Made by a program: the position numbers and the translations under genes. Positions 39,648 through 51,591 of a stretch of DNA of 64,000 nt are shown in pieces. Under the pieces are notes generated by a model. That model did not search any database. It was given only the letters and a program-made list of their open reading frames with translations, and was not told the DNA's origin. Source of the stretch: Panagrolaimus kolymaensis (lineage: Eukaryota > Nematoda > Chromadorea > Rhabditida > Panagrolaimidae). Location: assembly GCA_028622995.1 (NCBI GenBank), contig JAJQJQ010000008.1, positions 3,782,001 to 3,846,000 of the forward strand. Direction: 5' to 3'. Positions within the stretch are counted from its first letter, which is position 1. Every line of letters starts with the position of its first letter.

Positions 39648-40459
39648 AATAAAGCATCTTCAGTTGCTAAAAATTCAGATGAAAAACATTCAAACACAAG
39701 TTTTGAATTAAAATAATATTTTTTTTGTTTTGAAACTATGCCACAATTTTCTCTTCGAGGAGAAATAAATGTTTTTGGCTTTTAATAAAGCATCTTCAGT
39801 TGCTAAAAATTCAGATGAAAAACATTCAAACACAAGTTTTGAATTAAAATAATATTTTTTTGTTTTGAAACTATGCCACCATTTTCTCTTCGAGGAGAAA
39901 TAAATGTTTTTGGCTTTTAATAAAGCATCTTCAGTTGCTAAAAATTCAGATGAAAAACATTCAAACACAAGTTTTGAATTAAAATAATATTTTTTTGTTT
40001 TGAAACTATGCCACCTTTTTCTCTTCGAGGAGAAATAAATGTTTTTGGCTTTTAATAAAGCATCTTCAGTTGTTAAAAATTCAGATGAAAAACATTCAAA
40101 CACAAGTTTTGAATTAAAATAATATTTTTTTTGTTTTGAAACTATGCCACAATTTTCTCTTCGAGGAGAAATAAATGTTTTTGGCTTTTAATAAAGCATC
40201 TTCAGTTGCTAAAAATTCAGATGAAAAACATTCAAACACAAGTTTTGAATTAAAATAATATTTTTTTGTTTTGAAACTATGCCACCATTTTCTCTTCGAG
40301 GAGAAATAAATGTTTTTGGCTTTTAATAAAGCATCTTCAGTTGCTAAAAATTCAGATGAAAAACATTCAAACACAAGTTTTGAATTAAAATAATATTTTT
40401 TTGTTTTGAAACTATGCCACCTTTTTCTCTTCGAGGAGAAATAAATGTTTTTGGCTTTT
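39648..40459 (+). repeat. Two 406-bp trimer HOR units
   Basis: Monomer starts at 39648, 39784, 39919, 40054, 40190 and 40325 give lengths of 136, 135 and 135 bp twice over. The order of GCCACAA, GCCACCA and GCCACCT variants is repeated. The same trimers recur from 41405 in the downstream copy of the block. Confidence 0.87.
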
Positions 40460-40644
40460 AATAAAGCATCTTCAGTTGTTAAAAATTCAGATGAAAAACA
40501 TTCAAACACAAGTTTTGAATTAAAATAATATTTTTTTGTTTTGAAACTATGCCACCTTTTTCTCTTCGAGGAGAAATAAATGTTTTTGGCTTTTAATAAA
40601 GCATCTTCAGTTGCTAAAAATTCTGTAGAAAAACTTTCAAACAC
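40114..40644 (-). other. Longest repeat-derived open frame, - strand (176 aa)
   Basis: On the minus strand, T7 type-B monomers (135 bp, 45 codons) read through as repeats containing TEDALLKAKNIYFSSKRK and HSFKTKKYYFNSKL; T8 monomers shift the frame to a stop after KTKKILF. The same pattern yields shorter open stretches from 39263 to 53950 wherever T7 monomers are adjacent. Basic composition and K/Y/F richness follow from A/T-rich codons. No known domain or start context is recognised, and I regard it as non-coding. Confidence 0.2.
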
Positions 40645-41000
40645 AAGTATGATATTTTTAAATTTTTATTTTGGATTGGAAACTATGCCACCATTTTCTC
40701 TTCGAGGAGAAATAAATATTTTTGCTTTTAATAAAGCATCTTCAGTTGCTAAAAATTCTGTAGAAAAACTTTCAAACACAAGTATGATATTTTTAAATTT
40801 TTATTTTGGATTGGAAACTATGCCACCATTTTCTCTTCGAGGAGAAATAAATATTTTTGCTTTTAATAAAGCATCTTCAGTTGCTAAAAATTCTCTAAAA
40901 AAACTTTCAAACACAAGTTTGATATTTTTAAATTTTTATTTTGGATTAGAAACTATGCCATCTTTTTCTCTTCGACGAGAAATAAATATTTTTGGCTTTT
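40595..41000 (+). repeat. Three-monomer type-A island inside type B
   Basis: Three A monomers (406 bp) with AAGTATGATAT or AAGTTTGATAT modules interrupt the B block. They correspond to the A monomers at the right end of the A domain (38833-39243) and were carried in by the 1757-bp duplication rather than by independent insertion. Confidence 0.9.
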
Positions 41001-43301
41001 AATATAGCATCTTCAGTTGTTAAAAATTCAGATGAAAAACATTCAAACACAAGTTTTGAATTAAAATAATATTTTTTGTTTTGAAACTATGCCACCATTT
41101 TCTCTTCGAGGAGAAATAAATGTTTTTGGCTTTTAATAAAGCATCTTCAGTTGCTAAAAATTCAGATGAAAAACATTCAAACACAAGTTTTGAATTAAAA
41201 TAATATTTTTTTGTTTTGAAACTATGCCACCATTTTCTCTTCGAGGAGAAATAAATGTTTTTGGCTTTTAATAAAGCATCTTCAGTTGCTAAAAATTCAG
41301 ATGAAAAACATTCAAACACAAGTTTTGAATTAAAATAATATTTTTTTGTTTTGAAACTATGCCACCATTTTCTCTTCGAGGAGAAATAAATGTTTTTGGC
41401 TTTTAATAAAGCATCTTCAGTTGCTAAAAATTCAGATGAAAAACATTCAAACACAAGTTTTGAATTAAAATAATATTTTTTTTGTTTTGAAACTATGCCA
41501 CAATTTTCTCTTCGAGGAGAAATAAATGTTTTTGGCTTTTAATAAAGCATCTTCAGTTGCTAAAAATTCAGATGAAAAACATTCAAACACAAGTTTTGAA
41601 TTAAAATAATATTTTTTTGTTTTGAAACTATGCCACCATTTTCTCTTCGAGGAGAAATAAATGTTTTTGGCTTTTAATAAAGCATCTTCAGTTGCTAAAA
41701 ATTCAGATGAAAAACATTCAAACACAAGTTTTGAATTAAAATAATATTTTTTTGTTTTGAAACTATGCCACCTTTTTCTCTTCGAGGAGAAATAAATGTT
41801 TTTGGCTTTTAATAAAGCATCTTCAGTTGTTAAAAATTCAGATGAAAAACATTCAAACACAAGTTTTGAATTAAAATAATATTTTTTTTGTTTTGAAACT
41901 ATGCCACAATTTTCTCTTCGAGGAGAAATAAATGTTTTTGGCTTTTAATAAAGCATCTTCAGTTGCTAAAAATTCAGATGAAAAACATTCAAACACAAGT
42001 TTTGAATTAAAATAATATTTTTTTGTTTTGAAACTATGCCACCATTTTCTCTTCGAGGAGAAATAAATGTTTTTGGCTTTTAATAAAGCATCTTCAGTTG
42101 CTAAAAATTCAGATGAAAAACATTCAAACACAAGTTTTGAATTAAAATAATATTTTTTTGTTTTGAAACTATGCCACCTTTTTCTCTTCGAGGAGAAATA
42201 AATGTTTTTGGCTTTTAATAAAGCATCTTCAGTTGTTAAAAATTCAGATGAAAAACATTCAAACACAAGTTTTGAATTAAAATAATATTTTTTTTGTTTT
42301 GAAACTATGCCACAATTTTCTCTTCGAGGAGAAATAAATGTTTTTGGCTTTTAATAAAGCATCTTCAGTTGCTAAAAATTCAGATGAAAAACATTCAAAC
42401 ACAAGTTTTGAATTAAAATAATATTTTTTTGTTTTGAAACTATGCCACCATTTTCTCTTCGAGGAGAAATAAATGTTTTTGGCTTTTAATAAAGCATCTT
42501 CAGTTGTTAAAAATTCTGTAAAAAAACTTTCAAACACAAGTTTTGAATTAAAATAATATTTTTTTTGTTTTGAAACTATGACACCTTTTTCTCTTCGAGG
42601 AGAAATAAATGTTTTTGGCTTTTAATAAAGCATCTTCAGTTGTTAAAAATTCTGTAAAAAAACATTCAAACACAAGTTTTGAATTAAAATAATATTTTTT
42701 TGTTTTGAAACTATGCCACCATTTTCTCTTCGAGGAGAAATAAATGTTTTTGGCTTTTAATAAAGCATCTTCAGTTGTTAAAAATTCTGTAAAAAAACTT
42801 TCAAACACAAGTTTTGAATTAAAATAATATTTTTTTTGTTTTGAAACTATGACACCTTTTTCTCTTCGAGGAGAAATAAATGTTTTTGGCTTTTAATAAA
42901 GCATCTTCAGTTGCTAAAAATTCAGATGAAAAACTTTCAAACACAAGTTTTGAATTAAAATAATATTTTTTTTGTTTTGAAACTATGACACCTTTTTCTC
43001 TTCGAGGAGAAATAAATGTTTTTGGCTTTTAATAAAGCATCTTCAGTTGTTAAAAATTCTGTAAAAAAACTTTCAAACACAAGTTTTGAATTAAAATAAT
43101 ATTTTTTTTGTTTTGAAACTATGACACCTTTTTCTCTTCGAGGAGAAATAAATGTTTTTGGCTTTTAATAAAGCATCTTCAGTTGTTAAAAATTCTGTAA
43201 AAAAACATTCAAACACAAGTTTTGAATTAAAATAATATTTTTTTGTTTTGAAACTATGCCATCTTTTTCTCTTCGACGAGAAATAAATATTTTTGGCTTT
43301 T
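41001..43301 (+). repeat. Type-B monomer block 2 (about 17 monomers)
   Basis: The block begins with a copy of the AATATAGC T6 monomer and two more 406-bp trimers (41405-41810 and 41811-42216). From about 42490 a new B variant with TTCTGTAAAAAAAC, T8 and GACACCTTTTTC becomes common. The last monomer ends in CCATCTTTTTC, CGACGAG and ATATTTTTGGC and so resembles the A' tail that follows. Confidence 0.9.
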
Positions 43302-44117
43302 AATAAAGCATCTTCAGTTGCTAAAAATTCTGTACAAAAAGTTTCAAATACAAGTTTGATATTTTTAAATTTTTATTTTGGATTAGAAACTATGCCACCC
43401 TTTTCTCATCGACGAGAAATAAATATTTTTGGCTTTTAATAAAGCATCTTCAGTTGCTAAAAATTCTGTACAAAAACTTTCAAACACAAGTTTGATATTT
43501 TTAAATTTTTATTTTGGATTAGAAACTATGCCACCCTTTTCTCATCGACGAGAAATAAATATTTTTGGCTTTTAATAAAGCATCTTCAGTTGCTAAAAAT
43601 TCTGTAAAAAAACTTTCAAACACAAGTTTGATATTTTTAAATTTTTATTTTGGATTGGAAACTATGCCACCCTTTTCTCTTCGAGGAGAAATAAATATTT
43701 TTGGCTTTTAATAAAGCATCTTCAGTTGTTAAAAATTCAGATGAAAAACATTCAAACTCAAGTTTGATATTTTTAAATTTTTATTTTGGATTGGAAACTA
43801 TGCCACCCTTTTCTCATCGACGAGAAATAAATATTTTTGGCTTTTAATAAAGCATCTTCAGTTGCTAAAAATTCTGTAAAAAAAGTTTCAAACACAAGTT
43901 TGATATTTTTAAATTTTTATTTTGGATTAGAAACTATGCCACCCTTTTCTCATCGACGAGAAATAAATATTTTTGGCTTTTAATAAAGCATCTTCAGTTG
44001 CTAAAAATTCTGTACAAAAACTTTCAAACACAAGTTTGATATTTTTAAATTTTTATTTTGGATTAGAAACTATGCCACCCTTTTCTCATCGACGAGAAAT
44101 AAATATTTTTGGCTTTT
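43302..44117 (+). repeat. A' block of six monomers (816 bp)
   Basis: Six A' monomers of exactly 136 bp. The fourth starts the 2173-bp duplicated segment and has a private TTCAAACTCAAG (normally CAAACACAAG) at about 43751, missing from its downstream copy. Confidence 0.85.
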
Positions 44118-47100
44118 AATAAAGCATCTTCAGTTGCTAAAAATTCAGATGAAAAACATTCAAACACAAGTTTTGAATTAAAATAATATTTTTTTTGTTT
44201 TGAAACTATGCCACAATTTTCTCTTCGAGGAGAAATAAATGTTTTTGGCTTTTAATAAAGCATCTTCAGTTGTTAAAAATTCTGTAAAAAAACTTTCAAA
44301 CACAAGTTTTGAATTAAAATAATATTTTTTTTGTTTTGAAACTATGACACCTTTTTCTCTTCGAGGAGAAATAAATGTTTTTGGCTTTTAATAAAGCATC
44401 TTCAGTTGCTAAAAATTCAGATGAAAAACATTCAAACACAAGTTTTGAATTAAAATAATATTTTTTTTGTTTTGAAACTATGCCACAATTTTCTCTTCGA
44501 GGAGAAATAAATGTTTTTGGCTTTTAATAAAGCATCTTCAGTTGCTAAAAATTCTGTACAAAAACTTTCAAACACAAGTTTGATATTTTTAAATTTTTAT
44601 TTTGGATTAGAAACTATGCCACCCTTTTCTCATCGACGAGAAATAAATATTTTTGGCTTTTAATAAAGCATCTTCAGTTGCTAAAAATTCAGATGAAAAA
44701 CATTCAAACACAAGTTTTGAATTAAAATAATATTTTTTTTGTTTTGAAACTATGCCACAATTTTCTCTTCGAGGAGAAATAAATGTTTTTGGCTTTTAAT
44801 AAAGCATCTTCAGTTGTTAAAAATTCTGTAAAAAAACTTTCAAACACAAGTTTTGAATTAAAATAATATTTTTTTGTTTTGAAACTATGCCACCATTTTC
44901 TCTTCGAGGAGAAATAAATGTTTTTGGCTTTTAATAAAGCATCTTCAGTTGTTAAAAATTCTGTAAAAAAACATTCAAACACAAGTTTTGAATTAAAATA
45001 ATATTTTTTTTGTTTTGAAACTATGCCATCTTTTTCTCTTCGACGAGAAATAAATATTTTTGGCTTTTAATAAAGCATCTTCAGTTGCTAAAAATTCAGA
45101 TGAAAAACATTCAAACACAAGTTTTGAATTAAAATAATATTTTTTTTGTTTTGAAACTATGCCACAATTTTCTCTTCGAGGAGAAATAAATGTTTTTGGC
45201 TTTTAATAAAGCATCTTCAGTTGTTAAAAATTCTGTAAAAAAACTTTCAAACACAAGTTTTGAATTAAAATAATATTTTTTTTGTTTTGAAACTATGACA
45301 CCTTTTTCTCTTCGAGGAGAAATAAATGTTTTTGGCTTTTAATAAAGCATCTTCAGTTGCTAAAAATTCAGATGAAAAACTTTCAAACACAAGTTTTGAA
45401 TTAAAATAATATTTTTTTTGTTTTGAAACTATGCCACAATTTTCTCTTCGAGGAGAAATAAATGTTTTTGGCTTTTAATAAAGCATCTTCAGTTGTTAAA
45501 AATTCTGTAAAAAAACATTCAAACACAAGTTTTGAATTAAAATAATATTTTTTTGTTTTGAAACTATGCCACCATTTTCTCTTCGAGGAGAAATAAATGT
45601 TTTTGGCTTTTAATAAAGCATCTTCAGTTGTTAAAAATTCTGTAAAAAAACATTCAAACACAAGTTTTGAATTAAAATAATATTTTTTTTGTTTTGAAAC
45701 TATGCCACAATTTTCTCTTCGAGGAGAAATAAATGTTTTTGGCTTTTAATAAAGCATCTTCAGTTGTTAAAAATTCTGTAAAAAAACATTCAAACACAAG
45801 TTTTGAATTAAAATAATATTTTTTTGTTTTGAAACTATGCCACCCTTTTCTCTTCGAGGAGAAATAAATATTTTTGGCTTTTAATAAAGCATCTTCAGTT
45901 GTTAAAAATTCAGATGAAAAACATTCAAACACAAGTTTGATATTTTTAAATTTTTATTTTGGATTGGAAACTATGCCACCCTTTTCTCATCGACGAGAAA
46001 TAAATATTTTTGGCTTTTAATAAAGCATCTTCAGTTGCTAAAAATTCTGTAAAAAAAGTTTCAAACACAAGTTTGATATTTTTAAATTTTTATTTTGGAT
46101 TGGAAACTATGCCACCCTTTTCTCATCGACGAGAAATAAATATTTTTGGCTTTTAATAAAGCATCTTCAGTTGCTAAAAATTCTGTAAAAAAAGTTTCAA
46201 ACACAAGTTTGATATTTTTAAATTTTTATTTTGGATTAGAAACTATGCCACCCTTTTCTCATCGACGAGAAATAAATATTTTTGGCTTTTAATAAAGCAT
46301 CTTCAGTTGCTAAAAATTCTGTACAAAAACTTTCAAACACAAGTTTGATATTTTTAAATTTTTATTTTGGATTAGAAACTATGCCACCCTTTTCTCATCG
46401 ACGAGAAATAAATATTTTTGGCTTTTAATAAAGCATCTTCAGTTGCTAAAAATTCAGATGAAAAACATTCAAACACAAGTTTTGAATTAAAATAATATTT
46501 TTTTTGTTTTGAAACTATGCCACAATTTTCTCTTCGAGGAGAAATAAATGTTTTTGGCTTTTAATAAAGCATCTTCAGTTGTTAAAAATTCTGTAAAAAA
46601 ACTTTCAAACACAAGTTTTGAATTAAAATAATATTTTTTTTGTTTTGAAACTATGACACCTTTTTCTCTTCGAGGAGAAATAAATGTTTTTGGCTTTTAA
46701 TAAAGCATCTTCAGTTGCTAAAAATTCAGATGAAAAACATTCAAACACAAGTTTTGAATTAAAATAATATTTTTTTTGTTTTGAAACTATGCCACAATTT
46801 TCTCTTCGAGGAGAAATAAATGTTTTTGGCTTTTAATAAAGCATCTTCAGTTGCTAAAAATTCTGTACAAAAACTTTCAAACACAAGTTTGATATTTTTA
46901 AATTTTTATTTTGGATTAGAAACTATGCCACCCTTTTCTCATCGACGAGAAATAAATATTTTTGGCTTTTAATAAAGCATCTTCAGTTGCTAAAAATTCA
47001 GATGAAAAACATTCAAACACAAGTTTTGAATTAAAATAATATTTTTTTTGTTTTGAAACTATGCCACAATTTTCTCTTCGAGGAGAAATAAATGTTTTTG

Positions 47101-48327
47101 GCTTTTAATAAAGCATCTTCAGTTGTTAAAAATTCTGTAAAAAAACTTTCAAACACAAGTTTTGAATTAAAATAATATTTTTTTGTTTTGAAACTATGCC
47201 ACCATTTTCTCTTCGAGGAGAAATAAATGTTTTTGGCTTTTAATAAAGCATCTTCAGTTGTTAAAAATTCTGTAAAAAAACATTCAAACACAAGTTTTGA
47301 ATTAAAATAATATTTTTTTTGTTTTGAAACTATGCCATCTTTTTCTCTTCGACGAGAAATAAATATTTTTGGCTTTTAATAAAGCATCTTCAGTTGCTAA
47401 AAATTCTGTACAAAAAGTTTCAAACACAAGTTTGATATTTTTAAATTTTTATTTTGGATTAGAAACTATGACATATTTTTCTCATCGACGAGAAATAAAT
47501 ATTTTTGGCTTTTAATAAAGCATCTTCAGTTGCTAAAAATTCAGATGAAAAACATTCAAACACAAGTTTTGAATTAAAATAATATTTTTTTTGTTTTGAA
47601 ACTATGCCACAATTTTCTCTTCGAGGAGAAATAAATGTTTTTGGCTTTTAATAAAGCATCTTCAGTTGTTAAAAATTCTGTAAAAAAACTTTCAAACACA
47701 AGTTTTGAATTAAAATAATATTTTTTTTGTTTTGAAACTATGACACCTTTTTCTCTTCGAGGAGAAATAAATGTTTTTGGCTTTTAATAAAGCATCTTCA
47801 GTTGCTAAAAATTCAGATGAAAAACTTTCAAACACAAGTTTTGAATTAAAATAATATTTTTTTTGTTTTGAAACTATGCCACAATTTTCTCTTCGAGGAG
47901 AAATAAATGTTTTTGGCTTTTAATAAAGCATCTTCAGTTGTTAAAAATTCTGTAAAAAAACATTCAAACACAAGTTTTGAATTAAAATAATATTTTTTTG
48001 TTTTGAAACTATGCCACCATTTTCTCTTCGAGGAGAAATAAATGTTTTTGGCTTTTAATAAAGCATCTTCAGTTGTTAAAAATTCTGTAAAAAAACATTC
48101 AAACACAAGTTTTGAATTAAAATAATATTTTTTTTGTTTTGAAACTATGCCACAATTTTCTCTTCGAGGAGAAATAAATGTTTTTGGCTTTTAATAAAGC
48201 ATCTTCAGTTGTTAAAAATTCTGTAAAAAAACATTCAAACACAAGTTTTGAATTAAAATAATATTTTTTTGTTTTGAAACTATGCCACCATTTTCTCTTC
48301 GAGGAGAAATAAATGTTTTTGGCTTTT
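43710..48327 (+). repeat. Tandem duplication of 16 monomers with two later one-monomer gains
   Basis: The segment from 43710 to 45882 (2173 bp) is repeated from 45883. The offset begins at 2173 bp and steps to 2309 after an extra A' monomer (two GTAAAAAAAGTTTC monomers near 46036-46290 where the first copy has one). It steps again to 2445 after an extra A' monomer with GACATATTTTTC near 47385-47520. Both steps are exactly 136 bp, so the second copy is about 2445 bp. The far end of the match, near 48327, is approximate. Confidence 0.86.
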
Positions 48328-48735
48328 AATAAAGCATCTTCAGTTGTTAAAAATTCTGTAAAAAAACTTTCAAACACAAGTTTTGAATTAAAATAATATT
48401 TTTTTTGTTTTGAAACTATGACACCTTTTTCTCTTCGAGGAGAAATAAATGTTTTTGGCTTTTAATAAAGCATCTTCAGTTGCTAAAAATTCAGATGAAA
48501 AACTTTCAAACACAAGTTTTGAATTAAAATAATATTTTTTTTGTTTTGAAACTATGACACCTTTTTCTCTTCGAGGAGAAATAAATGTTTTTGGCTTTTA
48601 ATAAAGCATCTTCAGTTGCTAAAAATTCAGATGAAAAACTTTCAAACACAAGTTTTGAATTAAAATAATATTTTTTTTGTTTTGAAACTATGACACCTTT
48701 TTCTCTTCGAGGAGAAATAAATGTTTTTAGCTTTT

Positions 48736-49959
48736 AATAAAGCATCTTCAGTTGCTAAAAATTCTGTACAAAAACTTTCAAACACAAGTTTGATATTTTT
48801 AAATTTTTATTTTGGATTAGAAACTATGACATATTTTTCTCATCGACGAGAAATAAATATTTTTGGCTTTTAATAAAGCATCTTCAGTTGTTAAAAATTC
48901 TGTAAAAAAACTTTCAAACACAAGTTTTGAATTAAAATAATATTTTTTTTGTTTTGAAACTATGACACCTTTTTCTCTTCGAGGAGAAATAAATGTTTTT
49001 GGCTTTTAATAAAGCATCTTCAGTTGTTAAAAATTCTGTAAAAAAACATTCAAACACAAGTTTTGAATTAAAATAATATTTTTTTTGTTTTGAAACTATG
49101 ACACCTTTTTCTCTTCGAGGAGAAATAAATGTTTTTGGCTTTTAATAAAGCATCTTCAGTTGCTAAAAATTCAGATGAAAAACTTTCAAACACAAGTTTT
49201 GAATTAAAATAATATTTTTTTTGTTTTGAAACTATGACACCTTTTTCTCTTCGAGGAGAAATAAATGTTTTTGGCTTTTAATAAAGCATCTTCAGTTGCT
49301 AAAAATTCAGATGAAAAACTTTCAAACACAAGTTTTGAATTAAAATAATATTTTTTTTGTTTTGAAACTATGACACCTTTTTCTCTTCGAGGAGAAATAA
49401 ATGTTTTTAGCTTTTAATAAAGCATCTTCAGTTGCTAAAAATTCTGTACAAAAACTTTCAAACACAAGTTTGATATTTTTAAATTTTTATTTTGGATTAG
49501 AAACTATGACATATTTTTCTCATCGACGAGAAATAAATATTTTTGGCTTTTAATAAAGCATCTTCAGTTGTTAAAAATTCTGTAAAAAAACTTTCAAACA
49601 CAAGTTTTGAATTAAAATAATATTTTTTTTGTTTTGAAACTATGACACCTTTTTCTCTTCGAGGAGAAATAAATGTTTTTGGCTTTTAATAAAGCATCTT
49701 CAGTTGCTAAAAATTCAGATGAAAAACTTTCAAACACAAGTTTTGAATTAAAATAATATTTTTTTTGTTTTGAAACTATGACACCTTTTTCTCTTCGAGG
49801 AGAAATAAATGTTTTTAGCTTTTAATAAAGCATCTTCAGTTGCTAAAAATTCTGTACAAAAACTTTCAAACACAAGTTTGATATTTTTAAATTTTTATTT
49901 TGGATTAGAAACTATGACATATTTTTCTCATCGACGAGAAATAAATATTTTTGGCTTTT
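48736..49959 (+). repeat. B/A' HOR marked by GACATATTTTTC and TTTTTAGC
   Basis: An A' monomer with GACATATTTTTCTCATCG occurs at 48736, 49416 and 49824, and each is preceded by a B monomer ending in ATGTTTTTAGC instead of TTTTTGGC. Spacings are 680 bp (5 monomers) and 408 bp (3 monomers). The linked pair therefore moved together, with two B monomers lost or gained between copies. Confidence 0.86.
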
Positions 49960-50775
49960 AATAAAGCGTCTTCAGTTGTTAAAAATTCTGTAAAAAAACT
50001 TTCAAACACAAGTTTTGAATTAAAATAATATTTTTTTTGTTTTGAAACTATGACACCTTTTTCTCTTCGAGGAGAAATAAATGTTTTTGGCTTTTAATAA
50101 AGCATCTTCAGTTGTTAAAAATTCTGTAAAAAAACATTCAAACACAAGTTTTGAATTAAAATAATATTTTTTTTGTTTTGAAACTATGACACCTTTTTCT
50201 CTTCGAGGAGAAATAAATGTTTTTGGCTTTTAATAAAGCATCTTCAGTTGCTAAAAATTCAGATGAAAAACTTTCAAACACAAGTTTTGAATTAAAATAA
50301 TATTTTTTTTGTTTTGAAACTATGACACCTTTTTCTCTTCGAGGAGAAATAAATGTTTTTGGCTTTTAATAAAGCATCTTCAGTTGTTAAAAATTCTGTA
50401 AAAAAACATTCAAACACAAGTTTTGAATTAAAATAATATTTTTTTTGTTTTGAAACTATGCCACAATTTTCTCTTCGAGGAGAAATAAATGTTTTTGGCT
50501 TTTAATAAAGCATCTTCAGTTGTTAAAAATTCTGTAAAAAAACATTCAAACACAAGTTTTGAATTAAAATAATATTTTTTTTGTTTTGAAACTATGACAC
50601 CTTTTTCTCTTCGAGGAGAAATAAATGTTTTTGGCTTTTAATAAAGCATCTTCAGTTGCTAAAAATTCAGATGAAAAACTTTCAAACACAATTTTTGAAT
50701 TAAAATAATATTTTTTTTGTTTTGAAACTATGACACCTTTTTCTCTTCGAGGAGAAATAAATATTTTTGGCTTTT

Positions 50776-51591
50776 AATAAAGCATCTTCAGTTGCTAAAA
50801 ATTCTGTACAAAAAGTTTCAAACACAAGTTTGATATTTTTAAATTTTTATTTTGGATTAGAAACTATGCCACCCTTTTCTCATCGACGAGAAATAAATAT
50901 TTTTGGCTTTTAATAAAGCATCTTCAGTTGCTAAAAATTCTGTACAAAAACTTTCAAACACAAGTTTGATATTTTTAAATTTTTATTTTGGATTAGAAAC
51001 TATGCCACCCTTTTCTCATCGACGAGAAATAAATATTTTTGGCTTTTAATAAAGCATCTTCAGTTGTTAAAAATTCTGTAAAAAAACATTCAAACACAAG
51101 TTTTGAATTAAAATAATATTTTTTTTGTTTTGAAACTATGACACCTTTTTCTCTTCGAGGAGAAATAAATGTTTTTGGCTTTTAATAAAGCATCTTCAGT
51201 TGCTAAAAATTCAGATGAAAAACTTTCAAACACAAGTTTTGAATTAAAATAATATTTTTTTTGTTTTGAAACTATGACACCTTTTTCTCTTCGAGGAGAA
51301 ATAAATATTTTTGGCTTTTAATAAAGCATCTTCAGTTGCTAAAAATTCTGTACAAAAAGTTTCAAACACAAGTTTGATATTTTTAAATTTTTATTTTGGA
51401 TTAGAAACTATGCCACCCTTTTCTCATCGACGAGAAATAAATATTTTTGGCTTTTAATAAAGCATCTTCAGTTGCTAAAAATTCTGTACAAAAACTTTCA
51501 AACACAAGTTTGATATTTTTAAATTTTTATTTTGGATTAGAAACTATGCCACCCTTTTCTCATCGACGAGAAATAAATATTTTTGGCTTTT
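50776..51591 (+). repeat. Paired A' doublets, 544-bp period
   Basis: Two A' monomers (first with GTACAAAAAGTTTC, second with GTACAAAAACTTTC) at 50776-51047 recur at 51320-51591, offset 544 bp or four monomers; two B monomers lie between them. Confidence 0.85.

Larger units (their letters stand above)
39244..40594 (+). repeat. Type-B monomer block 1 (10 monomers)
   Basis: From the monomer starting AATATAGCATC, the central module changes to TGAATTAAAATAATA, a T-tract, GTTTT and then GAAAC; flanks remain the same as in type A. T-tract length sets monomer length: T6 gives 134 bp (first monomer), T7 gives 135 bp and T8 gives 136 bp. Two trimers of 406 bp (39648-40053 and 40054-40459) each have one T8 monomer with a CACAATTTTC or equivalent downstream site and two T7 monomers. 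Confidence 0.92.
38833..42287 (+). repeat. Tandem duplication with 1757-bp period (13 monomers)
   Basis: Sequence from about 38833 to 40530 matches about 40590 to 42287 at an offset of exactly 1757 bp. Shared rare features include AATATAGC (39244/41001), the single T6 monomer just after it, and CTCTAAAAAAAC in the preceding A monomers. The repeat unit contains ten B and three A monomers. The left junction falls at GC/GGC: the upstream copy has ATTTTTGC and the downstream one GTTTTTGGC, one base longer. Confidence 0.88.

Noticed and set aside
39244..43301. Type B as a transposon insertion into type A
   Set aside because: B keeps the monomer length, phase and flanks; there are no terminal repeats, target-site duplications or element genes. 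Only the 28-bp internal module differs.
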